A stretch of DNA of 64,000 nucleotides, taken from NCBI RefSeq assembly GCF_900108565.1, contig NZ_LT629971.1:2790001-2854000 (forward strand), written 5' to 3'. The stretch comes from Mycolicibacterium rutilum (GTDB taxonomy: Bacteria > Actinomycetota > Actinomycetes > Mycobacteriales > Mycobacteriaceae). Made by a program: the position numbers and the translations under genes. Shown here piece after piece: positions 7,797 through 18,369 of the stretch (position 1 is its first letter; each line of letters begins with the position of its first letter). The notes below the pieces were generated by a model. That model saw only the letters and a program-made list of their open reading frames with translations. It had not been told where the DNA came from and did no database searches.

Positions 7797-8819
7797 ATGT
7801 CTGATCAACCGCCTCCTCCGCCGGGGAACTATCCGCCGCCCCCGCCCGGTGGCTATCCGCCGCCACCGCCGCCGGGTGGCTACCCGCCGCCACCGCCGCC
7901 CGGTGGTTATCCGCCACCGCCCCCGCCGGGTGGCTACCCGCCGCCACCGCCGCCCGGTGGTTATCCGCCCCCGCCGGGAGCCGGCTATCCGCCGCCCGCA
8001 CCGGGCGGGTACCCGCCGCCGCAGGGCTATCCGGGGGGTTATCCACCGGCCGGCCAGGGCTTCGGCGGGCCACCCGCCTACAGCGTCGGCGACGCGTTCT
8101 CGTGGGCGTGGGGCAAGTTCACCGCCAACGCCGCGGCGCTGATCGTCCCCACGCTCGTCTACGCGCTCATCGTCATCGTGCTGCAGGCGCTGTTCGGCAT
8201 CCTGTCGGCGGCCGTGGCTCCGGAGGCGACGAGCTACACCGCCGACGAGAACGGATTCGCGTTCTCCTACAACGTGTCCGGGCCCGCCAGCCTGGCCGTC
8301 ACGGTCCTGGGCTACATCGTCGCGCTGATCGTCGGCGGGGCGATCCAGTCGGCCTACTACGGCGGCATGCTCGACGTCGCCAACGGGCGACCGGTGACCA
8401 TCGGGTCGTTCTTCAAGCCGCGCAACGTCGGCAGCGTCATCATCGCCGGCGTGATCGTCGGGATCCTGACGTCGATCGGCTTCGCGCTGTGCATCCTGCC
8501 CGGCGTCGTGGTGGCGTTGTTCACGATGTTCACGGTGGTCGCGCTGCTGGACCGCAACCTGTCGCCGATCGATGCGATCAAGGCGAGCTTCGACATCGCC
8601 AAGAACAATTTCGGGCAGGTGCTGCTGACGTTCATCGTCGTGGTGGCCGTGTTCATCGTCGGCCTGCTGCTGTGCGGTGTCGGCCTGCTGGTGGCCTTCC
8701 CGTTGATGACGCTGATCGAGGTGTACGCCTACCGCAAGCTCAGCGGCGGGCAGGTGGCCGAGCTCAACCCGCAGCCGCTGCCGCCGGGACCGCCGCCGCA
8801 GACGACGCCGCAGCAGTGA
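7797..8819 (+). CDS. Proline-rich N-terminus, polytopic membrane protein
   Basis: A 340-residue protein starting at ATG 7797, preceded by GGAAGG. Residues 1-90 are Pro/Gly/Tyr repeats, including four exact 9-residue units. Residues 105-330 form a membrane domain with about five to six hydrophobic helices, of the kind grouped with glycerophosphoryl diester phosphodiesterase membrane domains. The short C-terminal tail is proline-rich again (QPLPPGPPPQTTPQQ). It follows pra and shares its head but not its membrane domain. Function is unknown; a scaffold or wall-facing role is only a guess. Confidence 0.8.
   Translation: MSDQPPPPPGNYPPPPPGGYPPPPPPGGYPPPPPPGGYPPPPPPGGYPPPPPPGGYPPPPGAGYPPPAPGGYPPPQGYPGGYPPAGQGFGGPPAYSVGDAFSWAWGKFTANAAALIVPTLVYALIVIVLQALFGILSAAVAPEATSYTADENGFAFSYNVSGPASLAVTVLGYIVALIVGGAIQSAYYGGMLDVANGRPVTIGSFFKPRNVGSVIIAGVIVGILTSIGFALCILPGVVVALFTMFTVVALLDRNLSPIDAIKASFDIAKNNFGQVLLTFIVVVAVFIVGLLLCGVGLLVAFPLMTLIEVYAYRKLSGGQVAELNPQPLPPGPPPQTTPQQ
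7857..7964 (+). repeat. Four tandem 27-nt coding repeats (PPPPPPGGY)
   Basis: Residues 21-56 of the proline-rich membrane protein are four consecutive copies of PPPPPPGGY, flanked by degenerate units. The DNA is a 27-nt tandem repeat and so prone to copy-number change by slippage. Confidence 0.85.
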
Positions 8820-8823
8820 CGGC

Positions 8824-9996
8824 TCATCGGAAGGCGCTGACTCCGGTCAGCGCCTCTCCGATGACCATCTGGTGCACCTCCGACGTGCCCTCGTAGGTCA
8901 GCACCGACTCCAGATTGTTGGCGTGCCGGATCACCGGATACTCGAGCGTGATGCCGTTGGCGCCCAACAGGGTTCGGCACTGACGCGCGATCTTGATGGC
9001 TTCGCGGACGTTGTTGAGCTTGCCGAAGCTGACCTGCTCGGGCCGGATGCGGCCGTCGTCCTTGAGCCGGCCCAGGTGCAGCGCCAGCAGCTGGGCCTTG
9101 CCGAGTTCGACGGCCATGTCGGCGATCTTGGCCTGCGTCAGCTGGTACGCGGCCAGCGGCTTGTCGAACACCTCGCGGGTGCCGACGTAGTCCAGCGTGG
9201 CCGCCAGGCAGTCCCGCGCCGCACCAACGCTGCCGAACACGATGCCGAACCGCGCCTCCGACAGACAGCTCAGCGGTCCCTTGAGCCCGCGCGCCTCCGG
9301 CAGCTTCGCGTCCTCGGGCAACCGGACGTCGTCCAGATGCAGTTCGGAGGTGACCGACGCCCGCAACGACAGCTTGTGCGTCATGTCGGTGGCAGTGAAG
9401 CCGGGCGTGCCCGCGGGCACCAGGAACCCGGCTACACCGTCGTCGGTCTGCGCCCACACCACCGCGACGTCGGCCACCGAGCCGTTGGTGATCCACATCT
9501 TCGAACCGTTGAGGACCCAGTCGGACCCGTCGCGCTTGGCGTTGGTGCGCATGCCGCCCGGATTCGAACCGAAGTCCGGCTCGGTCAGCCCGAAGCAGCC
9601 GATCGCCTCGCCGGCGGCCATCGCGGGCAGCCACTGCGTGCGCTGCTGTTCGCTGCCCCAGCGGTGGATCGCGAACATCGCCAGCGAGCCCTGCACCGAG
9701 ACCAGGCTGCGCAGGCCGCTGTCGACGGCCTCGAGTTCCTGGCACACCAGGCCGTAGGCCGTCGCGGTGGACCCGCCGCACCCGTAGCCGGTCAGGTGCA
9801 TGCCCAACAGCCCGAGCTTGCCGAACTCGGCGGCCAGATCCCGCACCGGCACCTGACCCGTCTCGAACCACTCCGCCACCGACGGGCGCAGCCGCTGGTC
9901 GCCGAACCGGCGCACGGTCTGGCGCAGTTCGAGGTCCTCGGGCGACAACATTGAATCCAACTCGAGCAGATCGTCGAGACGGCTGGTGGGGCTCAT
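8824..9996 (-). CDS. Acyl-CoA dehydrogenase, glutaryl-CoA dehydrogenase-like
   Basis: A 390-residue FAD flavoprotein that introduces a 2,3-double bond into an acyl-CoA. It has the ACAD FAD/substrate segments GLTEPDFGSNPGGM and WITNGSVADV. The catalytic base is probably Glu369 in LTYEGTSEVHQ, and the TYEGT context plus overall sequence resemble glutaryl-CoA dehydrogenases, so decarboxylation of glutaryl-CoA is possible. The gene sits between the pra-like gene and metB, where I recall no such gene in M. tuberculosis. It is convergent with the proline-rich gene (4 nt apart) and divergent from metB. The substrate is inferred only. Confidence 0.88.
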   Translation of the reverse strand: MSPTSRLDDLLELDSMLSPEDLELRQTVRRFGDQRLRPSVAEWFETGQVPVRDLAAEFGKLGLLGMHLTGYGCGGSTATAYGLVCQELEAVDSGLRSLVSVQGSLAMFAIHRWGSEQQRTQWLPAMAAGEAIGCFGLTEPDFGSNPGGMRTNAKRDGSDWVLNGSKMWITNGSVADVAVVWAQTDDGVAGFLVPAGTPGFTATDMTHKLSLRASVTSELHLDDVRLPEDAKLPEARGLKGPLSCLSEARFGIVFGSVGAARDCLAATLDYVGTREVFDKPLAAYQLTQAKIADMAVELGKAQLLALHLGRLKDDGRIRPEQVSFGKLNNVREAIKIARQCRTLLGANGITLEYPVIRHANNLESVLTYEGTSEVHQMVIGEALTGVSAFR

Positions 9997-10037
9997 GATC
10001 CCTGTCTACACCGGTCCGGCCGCGAACCCGACATCGC

Positions 10038-10043
10038 TAGGCT
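10038..10043 (+). promoter_or_regulatory. -10 box, leaderless promoter of metB
   Basis: TAGGCT is followed by 5-8 nt and then GTG 10049 / ATG 10052, with no Shine-Dalgarno sequence. The 52-nt gap to the acyl-CoA dehydrogenase start must hold both divergent promoters. Confidence 0.5.
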
Positions 10044-10051
10044 GATCGGTG

Positions 10052-11200
10052 ATGACCGAACACAGCAGCCACGGCCTCTCCACGAAGGCGATCCACGCCG
10101 TGCGGCCCGACCTGACGACCGGGGCCGTCAACACACCGATCTACGCGAGTTCGACCTTCGCCCAGGACGGCGTCGGCGGGCTGCGCGACGGCTTCGAATA
10201 CGCCAGGACCGGCAACCCCACCCGACGGGCGTTGGAGACCTCGCTCGCCGCGGTCGAGTCGGCCGCCTACGGGCGTGCGTTCTCCTCGGGGATGGGCGCG
10301 ACCGATTGTGCGCTGCGCGCGCTCCTGCGGCCCGGCGACCACGTCGTGATGCCCGACGACGCCTACGGTGGCACGTTCCGGTTGATCGACAAGGTGTTCA
10401 CGCATTGGGGCATCAACTACACCGCGGTGTCGCTGGCCGACCTCGACGCGGTGCGCGCGGCGATCACCGCGCAGACCCGGCTGATCCTGGTCGAGACGCC
10501 CACCAACCCGCTGCTGTCGATCGCCGACATCGCCGGCATCTCCCAGATCGCCGCGGACGCGAACGTAAAAGTGTTGGTGGACAACACGTTCGCCTCGCCC
10601 GCTCTGCAGCAGCCGCTGGTGCTGGGCGCCGACATCGTGCTGCACTCCACCACCAAGTACATCGGCGGGCACTCCGACGTGGTGGGCGGGGCGCTGCTGA
10701 CCAACGACGAGGAACTCGACGCGGCGTTCGCCTTCCTGCAGAACGGCGCGGGTGCGGTGCCCGGCCCGTTCGACGCCTACCTCACGTTGCGCGGCCTCAA
10801 GACCCTGGTGCTGCGCATGCAGCGGCACAGCGACAACGCCGCAGTGATAGCGGAGTTCCTCGAGGGGCATCCCGCGATCTCGACCGTGCTCTATCCGGGG
10901 CTGCCACAGCATCCCGGCCACGAAGTCGCGGCCAGGCAGATGTCGGGCTTCGGCGGCATGATCTCGGTGCGGCTACGCGGCGGCGCCGACGCGGCACGCA
11001 AATTCTGTTCGCGCACCGAGATTTTCATCCTCGCCGAGTCGCTGGGCGGCGTCGAGTCGCTGATCGAGCATCCCGGCGCGATGACGCACGCGTCGACGGC
11101 GGGCTCGCAGCTCGAGGTGCCCGACGACCTGGTGCGGCTGTCGGTCGGCATCGAGGACGTCGCCGATCTGCTCGCCGACGTCGAACAAGCGTTGAGCTAG
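10052..11200 (+). CDS. metB: Cystathionine gamma-synthase
   Basis: A 382-residue PLP enzyme of the Cys/Met metabolism family (fold type I). It makes cystathionine from an activated homoserine and cysteine. The PLP lysine is Lys202 in HSTTKYIGGHSDVVGG, and YARTGNPTRRALE near residue 50 is the usual cofactor-phosphate segment. It aligns with M. tuberculosis MetB (Rv1079). The start is ATG 10052 or GTG 10049, both compatible with the leaderless promoter. Close relatives include cystathionine gamma-lyases, and sequence alone does not exclude lyase activity. It is convergent with the GOLPH3-like gene; the stop codons are only 2 nt apart. Confidence 0.92.
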   Translation: MTEHSSHGLSTKAIHAVRPDLTTGAVNTPIYASSTFAQDGVGGLRDGFEYARTGNPTRRALETSLAAVESAAYGRAFSSGMGATDCALRALLRPGDHVVMPDDAYGGTFRLIDKVFTHWGINYTAVSLADLDAVRAAITAQTRLILVETPTNPLLSIADIAGISQIAADANVKVLVDNTFASPALQQPLVLGADIVLHSTTKYIGGHSDVVGGALLTNDEELDAAFAFLQNGAGAVPGPFDAYLTLRGLKTLVLRMQRHSDNAAVIAEFLEGHPAISTVLYPGLPQHPGHEVAARQMSGFGGMISVRLRGGADAARKFCSRTEIFILAESLGGVESLIEHPGAMTHASTAGSQLEVPDDLVRLSVGIEDVADLLADVEQALS

Positions 11201-11202
11201 CG

Positions 11203-11865
11203 CTACCGCAGCGCCTGACGCACCGCCGACGCGGTGACCGCCAGGTTGACCTCCGGCAGCGCGGTCGGATACTCGTCGACCCAACTGCCCAAGGCGATTT
11301 CGCCGGCGCGGGCGTGGACCCAGCGCCACCCGCGGTCGTTGAGGCTGAGCAGTGCGCCGAGCCCGTCGGCCGCGTGCAGCAACGAGATGATCGCGGCGGT
11401 CGCCGGCGGGGGCGGGGTGCGGTCGAACAGCGCCGCCATCAGCGCCGCCCTGGCGTGGCCGACCCGGTCGCGGTTCGTCAGCGGCCACGCGAAGTGCTGA
11501 CCGAATCGCTTGCCCGGCAACGGGACCCGGCGAATCTGCCCGGTCCGCTCCAGATGGCCGACGACGTGGCCCTCGGTGTGTTTGGCCAGCCGCTTGACCG
11601 CGGTCGCCGGCGCCAGCGGCCGGCGCTGCAGCAGCTGGAACGCCGGCTCGCTGACGGGGTCGGTGCCGCCGGGCGCCGCCAACGCGATCAGCCGGCCGGC
11701 TTCGACCGCTTCACCGTCGACGGCGGGCCGGATCCAGCAGGCGTGCGCGAGGTCGAGCAGGACTGCCGCTGACAGCACCCGCTCGCGGCGGGCACGCTCC
11801 AGACCCGGCTGGGCGGAGGCGTTGTCGAGCAGCAGCAGATACAGGTCCTCGGCGATTCTCGCCAT
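11203..11865 (-). CDS. GOLPH3/VPS74 (GPP34) family protein
   Basis: A 220-residue protein matching the GPP34 family: it starts MARIAEDLYLLLLDN, followed by a helical domain with EAGRLIALAAPGGTDP and FDRTPPPPATAAIISLLHA. Eukaryotic members bind phosphatidylinositol-4-phosphate at the Golgi. Actinobacterial members are of unknown function, and a peripheral membrane lipid-binding role is an inference. It starts at ATG 11865 with TAGCAT 6 nt upstream, so it is probably leaderless. It is located between metB and greA, where I recall none in M. tuberculosis. Confidence 0.82.
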   Translation of the reverse strand: MARIAEDLYLLLLDNASAQPGLERARRERVLSAAVLLDLAHACWIRPAVDGEAVEAGRLIALAAPGGTDPVSEPAFQLLQRRPLAPATAVKRLAKHTEGHVVGHLERTGQIRRVPLPGKRFGQHFAWPLTNRDRVGHARAALMAALFDRTPPPPATAAIISLLHAADGLGALLSLNDRGWRWVHARAGEIALGSWVDEYPTALPEVNLAVTASAVRQALR

Positions 11866-11871
11866 GCCCGG

Positions 11872-11877
11872 ATGCTA
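11872..11877 (-). promoter_or_regulatory. -10 box, leaderless promoter of GOLPH3-like gene
   Basis: TAGCAT on the minus strand ends 6 nt before ATG 11865, with no Shine-Dalgarno sequence. Confidence 0.5.
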
Positions 11878-11919
11878 AACCGGGTGCGCGGAATCAGGCT
11901 TGGGCGGGCTGGGCGGGAG

Positions 11920-12414
11920 TCAGGCTTGGTAGGGCTCGGCCTCGAGCAGCTTGACCTTCACCGTGCTGCCGTTGGGCACCGTGTAGGTGCGCACGTCGCC
12001 GACCTTGGCGTCGATGAGCGCCTCGCCCAGCGGCGACTTCGGCGAGTACACCTCGAGCTTGCCGTCGCTGATGCCCTCCTGGCGGGTGGCGATCAGGAAT
12101 GTCTCGGTGTCGCTCTCGTCGTCGCCGTACTGCACCTTGACCACGGAGCCGGGCAGCGCGACGCCGGACTGCTTGGGGGCCTCGCCGACCTTGGCGTTGT
12201 TGAGCAGCTCCTGCAGCTGGCGGATGCGGGCTTCTTGCTGGCCCTGCTCCTCACGTGCGGCGTGGTAGCCGCCGTTCTCGCGCAGGTCGCCCTCTTCGCG
12301 ACGGTCGTTGATCTCGGCGGCGATGACCGGGCGGTTGGCGATCAGCTGGTCCAGTTCGGCCTTGAGCCGGTCGTACGCCTCCTGCGTCAGCCAGGTGACC
12401 TGTGTGTCGGTCAT
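11920..12414 (-). CDS. greA: Transcription elongation factor GreA
   Basis: A 164-residue protein that rescues backtracked RNA polymerase by stimulating transcript cleavage. The N-terminal coiled coil spans about residues 10-80, with [20 protein letters not shown] at its tip carrying the acidic catalytic residues. A C-terminal FKBP-like domain contains the [15 protein letters not shown] segment. Length equals M. tuberculosis GreA (Rv1080c). The start ATG 12414 is preceded by GGAG and, further up, the AT-rich CTATATAGA, a likely -10 region. Confidence 0.95.
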   Translation of the reverse strand: MTDTQVTWLTQEAYDRLKAELDQLIANRPVIAAEINDRREEGDLRENGGYHAAREEQGQQEARIRQLQELLNNAKVGEAPKQSGVALPGSVVKVQYGDDESDTETFLIATRQEGISDGKLEVYSPKSPLGEALIDAKVGDVRTYTVPNGSTVKVKLLEAEPYQA

Positions 12415-12679
12415 GTCGTCGCGCTCCTGTCTATATAGGTACTGCGGGTGTTCTCGCGCTTGTCTCGCGTAAGAAGTCTCGTGGTGCGGCGCCGGGGCGG
12501 TGGACGTGTATTGCCGCGCTGGTCACGCCTGAAACAGAACGTCCCCCTCAGAGCACCAAATGCAGCAATACACGGCCCCAGCGGGAACCGTGTACCGGTC
12601 CATGATAGCACCGCGCCGACAACTGAATTTCGCGAATTCGCAGTTCGCCATTTGTTGCGGCGTCTCGATCAGGGTGATT
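12415..12679. other. Intergenic region, longest in the window (265 nt)
   Basis: It holds the greA promoter at its left end and the long inverted repeat 12505-12574. No convincing coding sequence is seen: frames here lack ribosome binding sites and recognisable products. The stretch around 12625-12660 is AT-rich. Confidence 0.6.
12505..12574. repeat. Intergenic inverted repeat
   Basis: CGTGTATTGC at 12505-12514 is perfectly complementary to GCAATACACG at 12565-12574. Two of the next three inner positions also pair, around a loop of about 44 nt. It lies upstream of greA and downstream of the DUF4307 gene. It could be a structured RNA, a terminator or a relic. Confidence 0.5.
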
Positions 12680-13102
12680 TCAGGGCGCGACGAGGTACTG
12701 CGGCACGTCGATGCCGCAGCCGTAGATGTCGCCGAGCACGGGCTCGCGGGTGGCGGTCACCTCGGTGGTGATGACCACGGTTTTCTCCGTCGACGGCGGT
12801 ATCAGAACCTCTCGACGGCCGGTCTCGGCGCCGTCCTTGGAGCGGGCCCGCACGATGCACGCGGCCGGCCGCGACGGGTCCTTGCGGGTGACGCTGATCG
12901 TCACCGACACGGTGTTGTTGCCCACCAGCTGATAGGCCCCGGCCTCGCCCGTGACGTCGTTGCCGCCGAACCGGCCGGCCGCCACGATCGCCACGATCAC
13001 GCCGGCCACCAGCACCAGCGCCGTCAGCGCGATCGCGGCCCAGCGGCGCTGCCGCCCGGTCAGCCGCTGGCGCCCGTAGCGGGAAGCGGGACGATCGATC
13101 AT
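12680..13102 (-). CDS. DUF4307 domain membrane protein (Rv1081c-like)
   Basis: A 140-residue protein with a basic N-terminus (PASRYGRQRLTGRQRRW), a single membrane helix at about residues 23-46 and an extracytoplasmic beta-rich domain of about 90 residues. It is the DUF4307 architecture found between greA and mca in mycobacteria. It has two cysteines in the outer domain (AACIVRARS and YGCGIDVP) that could form a disulfide. Function unknown. Divergent from mca. Confidence 0.85.
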   Translation of the reverse strand: MIDRPASRYGRQRLTGRQRRWAAIALTALVLVAGVIVAIVAAGRFGGNDVTGEAGAYQLVGNNTVSVTISVTRKDPSRPAACIVRARSKDGAETGRREVLIPPSTEKTVVITTEVTATREPVLGDIYGCGIDVPQYLVAP

Positions 13103-13230
13103 CTGGTTTTCTATGCCCGTCGGTCGGATAGATCTACAGAACTGGAACTATAGGACTACCGATTCGGGTTGATATCCCTCGAGACGAGCAGTCGAAGACA
13201 ACAGGTATGCGACAGGTAAGGCAGAGCAGG

Positions 13231-14100
13231 TTGAGCGAACTGCGGTTGATGGCCGTGCACGCCCACCCGGACGACGAGTCCAGCAAGGGCGCCGCCACGA
13301 TGGCCCGCTACGTCGACGAGGGCGTGCGGGTGCTGGTCGTGACCCTGACCGGTGGTGAGCGCGGCGACATCCTCAACCCGGCGATGGATTTGCCCGAGGT
13401 GCACGGCCGGATGTCCGAGATCCGCCGCGACGAGATGGCCCGCGCCGCCGAGATCCTCGGCGTCGAGCACCACTGGCTGGGCTTCGTCGACTCCGGCCTG
13501 CCCGAGGGCGATCCGCTGCCGCCGCTGCCCGAGGGCTGCCTGGGCGTCGTTCCGCTCGAGCAGCCGACCGAGGCACTGGTGCGGGTGGTGCGCGAGTTCC
13601 GGCCCCACGTGATGACGACGTACGACGAGAACGGCGGCTATCCGCACCCCGACCACATCCGCTGCCACCAGGTGTCGATGGCGGCCTACGAAGCCGCCGG
13701 CGACTACCGGTTGTTCCCCGACGCCGGCGAGCCGTGGAACGTGGCCAAGCTGTACTACACGCACGGTTTCCTGCGGCAGCGGATGCAACTGCTGCAGGAC
13801 GAGTTCGCCAAGCACGGCGAGGTCGGGCCGTTCGAGAAGTGGCTCAAGCACTGGGAGCCTGACGCCGACATCTTCGCCAAGCGGGTGACCACCCGCGTCG
13901 AGTGCGCGAAGTACTTCGCCGTGCGCGACGACGCGCTGCGTGCGCACGCCACCCAGATCGACCCCAACGGCGACTTCTTCCGCGCGCCGATCGAATGGCA
14001 GCAGCGGCTCTGGCCGACCGAGGAGTACGAACTGGCCAGGTCGCGGGTGCCGGTGACGCTGCCCGAGACCGACCTGTTCGCCGGGATCGAGGAGCGATGA
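13231..14100 (+). CDS. mca: Mycothiol S-conjugate amidase
   Basis: A 289-residue zinc amidase that cleaves mycothiol S-conjugates, releasing mercapturic acids for export, so it works in detoxification. The N-terminal metal motif is HAHPDDES (His12, Asp15), and the later [10 protein letters not shown] supplies the third histidine. TTG 13231 gives the N-terminus [14 protein letters not shown] and a length close to M. tuberculosis Mca (288). An in-frame ATG at 13207 would add 8 residues and cannot be excluded. It overlaps the next gene by ATGA, so translation is coupled. Confidence 0.93.
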   Translation: MSELRLMAVHAHPDDESSKGAATMARYVDEGVRVLVVTLTGGERGDILNPAMDLPEVHGRMSEIRRDEMARAAEILGVEHHWLGFVDSGLPEGDPLPPLPEGCLGVVPLEQPTEALVRVVREFRPHVMTTYDENGGYPHPDHIRCHQVSMAAYEAAGDYRLFPDAGEPWNVAKLYYTHGFLRQRMQLLQDEFAKHGEVGPFEKWLKHWEPDADIFAKRVTTRVECAKYFAVRDDALRAHATQIDPNGDFFRAPIEWQQRLWPTEEYELARSRVPVTLPETDLFAGIEER

Positions 14101-14355
14101 GCATCGTCCCCGCGCTGAGCCTGCTGGCCCAGAACGCGCCCCGCGACACCGGCCCGGACTTCGGCAAGGCCAGCCCGGTCGGGCTGGTGGTCGTCGTGCT
14201 GCTGCTGATCGCGACGTTCCTGCTGGTGCGGTCGATGAACAAACAGCTGCGCAAGCTGCCGGAGTCGTTCGACGAGCCCGACCAGCCCGTTGTCGACGCC
14301 GAGCCGGACGCCGGAACACCCGAGAGCGCGCCGCCCGACGCCAACGGGACGAAAC

Positions 14356-14372
<17 letters not shown>
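14097..14372 (+). CDS. Small single-pass membrane protein (Rv1083-like)
   Basis: 91 residues: a short N-terminal stretch, one membrane helix at about residues 28-45 ([17 protein letters not shown]), then a charged, Pro/Glu/Asp-rich cytoplasmic tail. The start ATG overlaps the mca stop (ATGA), and the end overlaps the next gene by 17 nt, so the three genes form one operon, as in M. tuberculosis. Function unknown. Confidence 0.85.
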
Positions 14373-16350
<1,978 letters not shown>

Positions 16351-16360
16351 CCTTCGGCGC

Positions 16361-16735
16361 ATGCCGTCTCCGGAAGACAACGCCAAGACCGTCGCCCGCT
16401 ACCTCGAACTCGTCGGGCAGGGCAAGACCGACGACATCGCCGAGCTCTACGCCGACGACGCCACCGTCGAGGATCCGGTCGGCGGCGGCGAGGTGCACAT
16501 CGGCCGGGAGGCGATTCGCCGCTTCTACGGGAACCTGCCCGCCGGCGGCGCGCACGCCGACGTCGTGACGCTGCGCGCGCTGGGGCAGGAGGCGGCGTTC
16601 TTCTGGTCGCTGACCGTCGACCTCGGCGAGAGCAAGATGCGCATCGAGATCATCAGCGTGATGACCTTCCACGACGACGGGAAGATCGGTTCGATGAAGG
16701 CCTACTGGGGCCCGGAGAACGTCACCCAGCTCTAG
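16361..16735 (+). CDS. Ketosteroid isomerase-like (SnoaL/NTF2 fold) protein
   Basis: A 124-residue protein closely patterned on bacterial delta5-3-ketosteroid isomerase: [12 protein letters not shown] followed by [10 protein letters not shown]. Tyr14 and Asp38 fall at exactly the catalytic positions of the Comamonas enzyme. The third catalytic residue, Asp99, is replaced by Ser99 in EIISVMTF, so classical activity may be reduced or the substrate changed. It is leaderless from the TAGCCT box. It is convergent with the hemolysin III-like gene, the two ends overlapping by 4 nt. Confidence 0.82.
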   Translation: MPSPEDNAKTVARYLELVGQGKTDDIAELYADDATVEDPVGGGEVHIGREAIRRFYGNLPAGGAHADVVTLRALGQEAAFFWSLTVDLGESKMRIEIISVMTFHDDGKIGSMKAYWGPENVTQL

Positions 16736-17472
16736 AAGACGGCGAACCACATCGCGATGTAGTGGCAGATCGCCGCGACCGCGGTGCACGCGTGGAAGAA
16801 CTCGTGGTGGCCGAACGTCGTCGGCCACGGATCGGGCCACTTGAGCGCGTACAGCACGCCGCCGATCGAGTACAGCGCCCCGCCGACGATCAGCAGCACC
16901 AGCGCCGCGATGCCCGCGCCCTCCATGATCGGGCCGACGAACCACGCCGCCACCCAGCCGAGCAGGATGTAGAGCGGCACGCCCACCCAGCGCGGCGCCG
17001 ACGGCCAGAAGCACTTGAGCAGCACCCCGGCGGTCGCACCGCCCCACACGATCCAGAACAGCACCATGCCGTCGTTCTGCGGCAGTGCCAGCAGCGCGAA
17101 CGGGGTGTAGCTGCCCGCGATGAACACGAAGATCATCGAGTGGTCGAGGCGCTTCATCCACTTGCGGGCGGTCGGCGACTTCCAGTTCACCCGGTGGTAG
17201 GCGCCGCTGACGGTGAACATCGCCACGATCGTCAGGGTGTAGATCAGCGTCGCGATCCCGGCCCGCGTCGACTGCACCGACCACGACACCGACACCAGCG
17301 TCGCACCGCAGATCGCCGCGATCACCGCTGCGTACACGTGGATCCAGCCCCGCAGCCGCGGCTTGCCGATGAAATTCGCGGCGGCGCCGACTACGGCTTC
17401 CGGGAAGTCCTCGGCTTGGTCGCGCGGTGCGCGAGAACGATCAGAGTCGGTGGCGTCGATGGACTGCGTCAT
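16732..17472 (-). CDS. Hemolysin III family (PAQR-type) membrane protein
   Basis: A 246-residue protein with about seven membrane segments. It has the PAQR/hemolysin III signatures [26 protein letters not shown] and [17 protein letters not shown], whose His/Asp residues suggest a buried metal site. ATG 17472 is preceded by CCGGAGGTGAC on the minus strand, a good ribosome binding site. It corresponds to Rv1085c. The biochemical role in mycobacteria is unknown; the hemolysin name is historical. Confidence 0.88.
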   Translation of the reverse strand: MTQSIDATDSDRSRAPRDQAEDFPEAVVGAAANFIGKPRLRGWIHVYAAVIAAICGATLVSVSWSVQSTRAGIATLIYTLTIVAMFTVSGAYHRVNWKSPTARKWMKRLDHSMIFVFIAGSYTPFALLALPQNDGMVLFWIVWGGATAGVLLKCFWPSAPRWVGVPLYILLGWVAAWFVGPIMEGAGIAALVLLIVGGALYSIGGVLYALKWPDPWPTTFGHHEFFHACTAVAAICHYIAMWFAVF

Positions 17473-17548
17473 GTCACCTCCGGAGATGCCAGGCCCTGGT
17501 GAAGACCCTACGAAGTTCGTGTGCACGCGGGGAGCATCACCCCCACAG

Positions 17549-17554
17549 TAGTCT
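17549..17554 (+). promoter_or_regulatory. -10 box, leaderless promoter of Z-prenyl synthase
   Basis: TAGTCT lies 8 nt before GTG 17563, with no Shine-Dalgarno sequence. It supports the GTG over the in-frame upstream GTG at 17521. Confidence 0.5.
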
Positions 17555-17562
17555 GGATCTTC

Positions 17563-18354
17563 GTGGAGCTCATTCCCCCGCGCCTCAAGGAGCCGGCCTA
17601 CCGGCTCTACGAGATGCGGTTGCGCCAGGAGCTGGCTCGGTCGAAATCCCAACTGCCGCGCCATATTGCCGTTCTGTGCGACGGCAACCGCCGATGGGCG
17701 CGTGATCTCGGCCACGACGACGTCAGCTACGGCTACCGGATGGGCGCCCGCAAGATCGCCGAGATGCTGCGCTGGTGCGCCGAGGCGGGCATCGAAATGG
17801 CCACCGTCTACCTGCTGTCCACCGAGAACCTGCAGCGTGACCCCGACGAGCTGGCGCCGCTGATCGAGATCATCACCGACGTCGTCGAAGAGATCTGCGC
17901 GCCCGCCAACCACTGGAGCGTGCGCACGGTCGGCGACCTCGAGCTGATCGGCGAGGAGCCGGCGCGCCGGCTGCGTGACGCCGTCGAGTCCACCGACGCG
18001 GGGCCCGGGTCCTTTCACGTCAACCTCGCCGTCGGCTACGGCGGGCGTCAGGAGATCGTCGACGCGGTGCGCCAACTGCTGGGCAAGGAACTGGCCAACG
18101 GCCGCTCCGGCGAGCAGTTGATCGAGGCCGTCACCGTCGACGCGATCTCGGAGAACCTCTACACCTCGGGGCAGCCCGACCCGGACCTCGTCATCCGCAC
18201 GTCGGGGGAGCAGCGGCTGTCGGGGTTCCTGCTGTGGCAGAGCGCGTATTCGGAGATGTGGTTCACCGAGGCCTACTGGCCGGCGTTCCGCCGCGTCGAC
18301 TTTCTGCGCGCGCTGCGCGACTACACCGCACGGCACCGCCGGTTCGGCACCTGA
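17563..18354 (+). CDS. Short-chain Z-isoprenyl diphosphate synthase ((2Z,6E)-farnesyl-PP synthase, Rv1086-like)
   Basis: A 263-residue cis-prenyltransferase. In M. tuberculosis the counterpart Rv1086 condenses geranyl-PP with isopentenyl-PP to omega,E,Z-farnesyl-PP, the precursor used by the long-chain enzyme to make decaprenyl phosphate for cell-wall synthesis. The phosphate-binding motif is CDGNRRWA with Asp40. [21 protein letters not shown] and the C-terminal [20 protein letters not shown] are family signatures. It starts [10 protein letters not shown], like its M. tuberculosis homologue. Confidence 0.92.
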   Translation: MELIPPRLKEPAYRLYEMRLRQELARSKSQLPRHIAVLCDGNRRWARDLGHDDVSYGYRMGARKIAEMLRWCAEAGIEMATVYLLSTENLQRDPDELAPLIEIITDVVEEICAPANHWSVRTVGDLELIGEEPARRLRDAVESTDAGPGSFHVNLAVGYGGRQEIVDAVRQLLGKELANGRSGEQLIEAVTVDAISENLYTSGQPDPDLVIRTSGEQRLSGFLLWQSAYSEMWFTEAYWPAFRRVDFLRALRDYTARHRRFGT

Positions 18355-18369
18355 TGCGAGACTGACGGT

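Noticed and set aside
7857..7964. Regular 27-nt repeats considered as a CRISPR array
   Set aside because: They are contiguous coding repeats without spacers, in frame as PPPPPPGGY, and no cas gene is present.
12411..12611. Possible small gene on the minus strand upstream of greA
   Set aside because: No ribosome binding site, no recognisable product, and it runs through the greA promoter and the inverted repeat.
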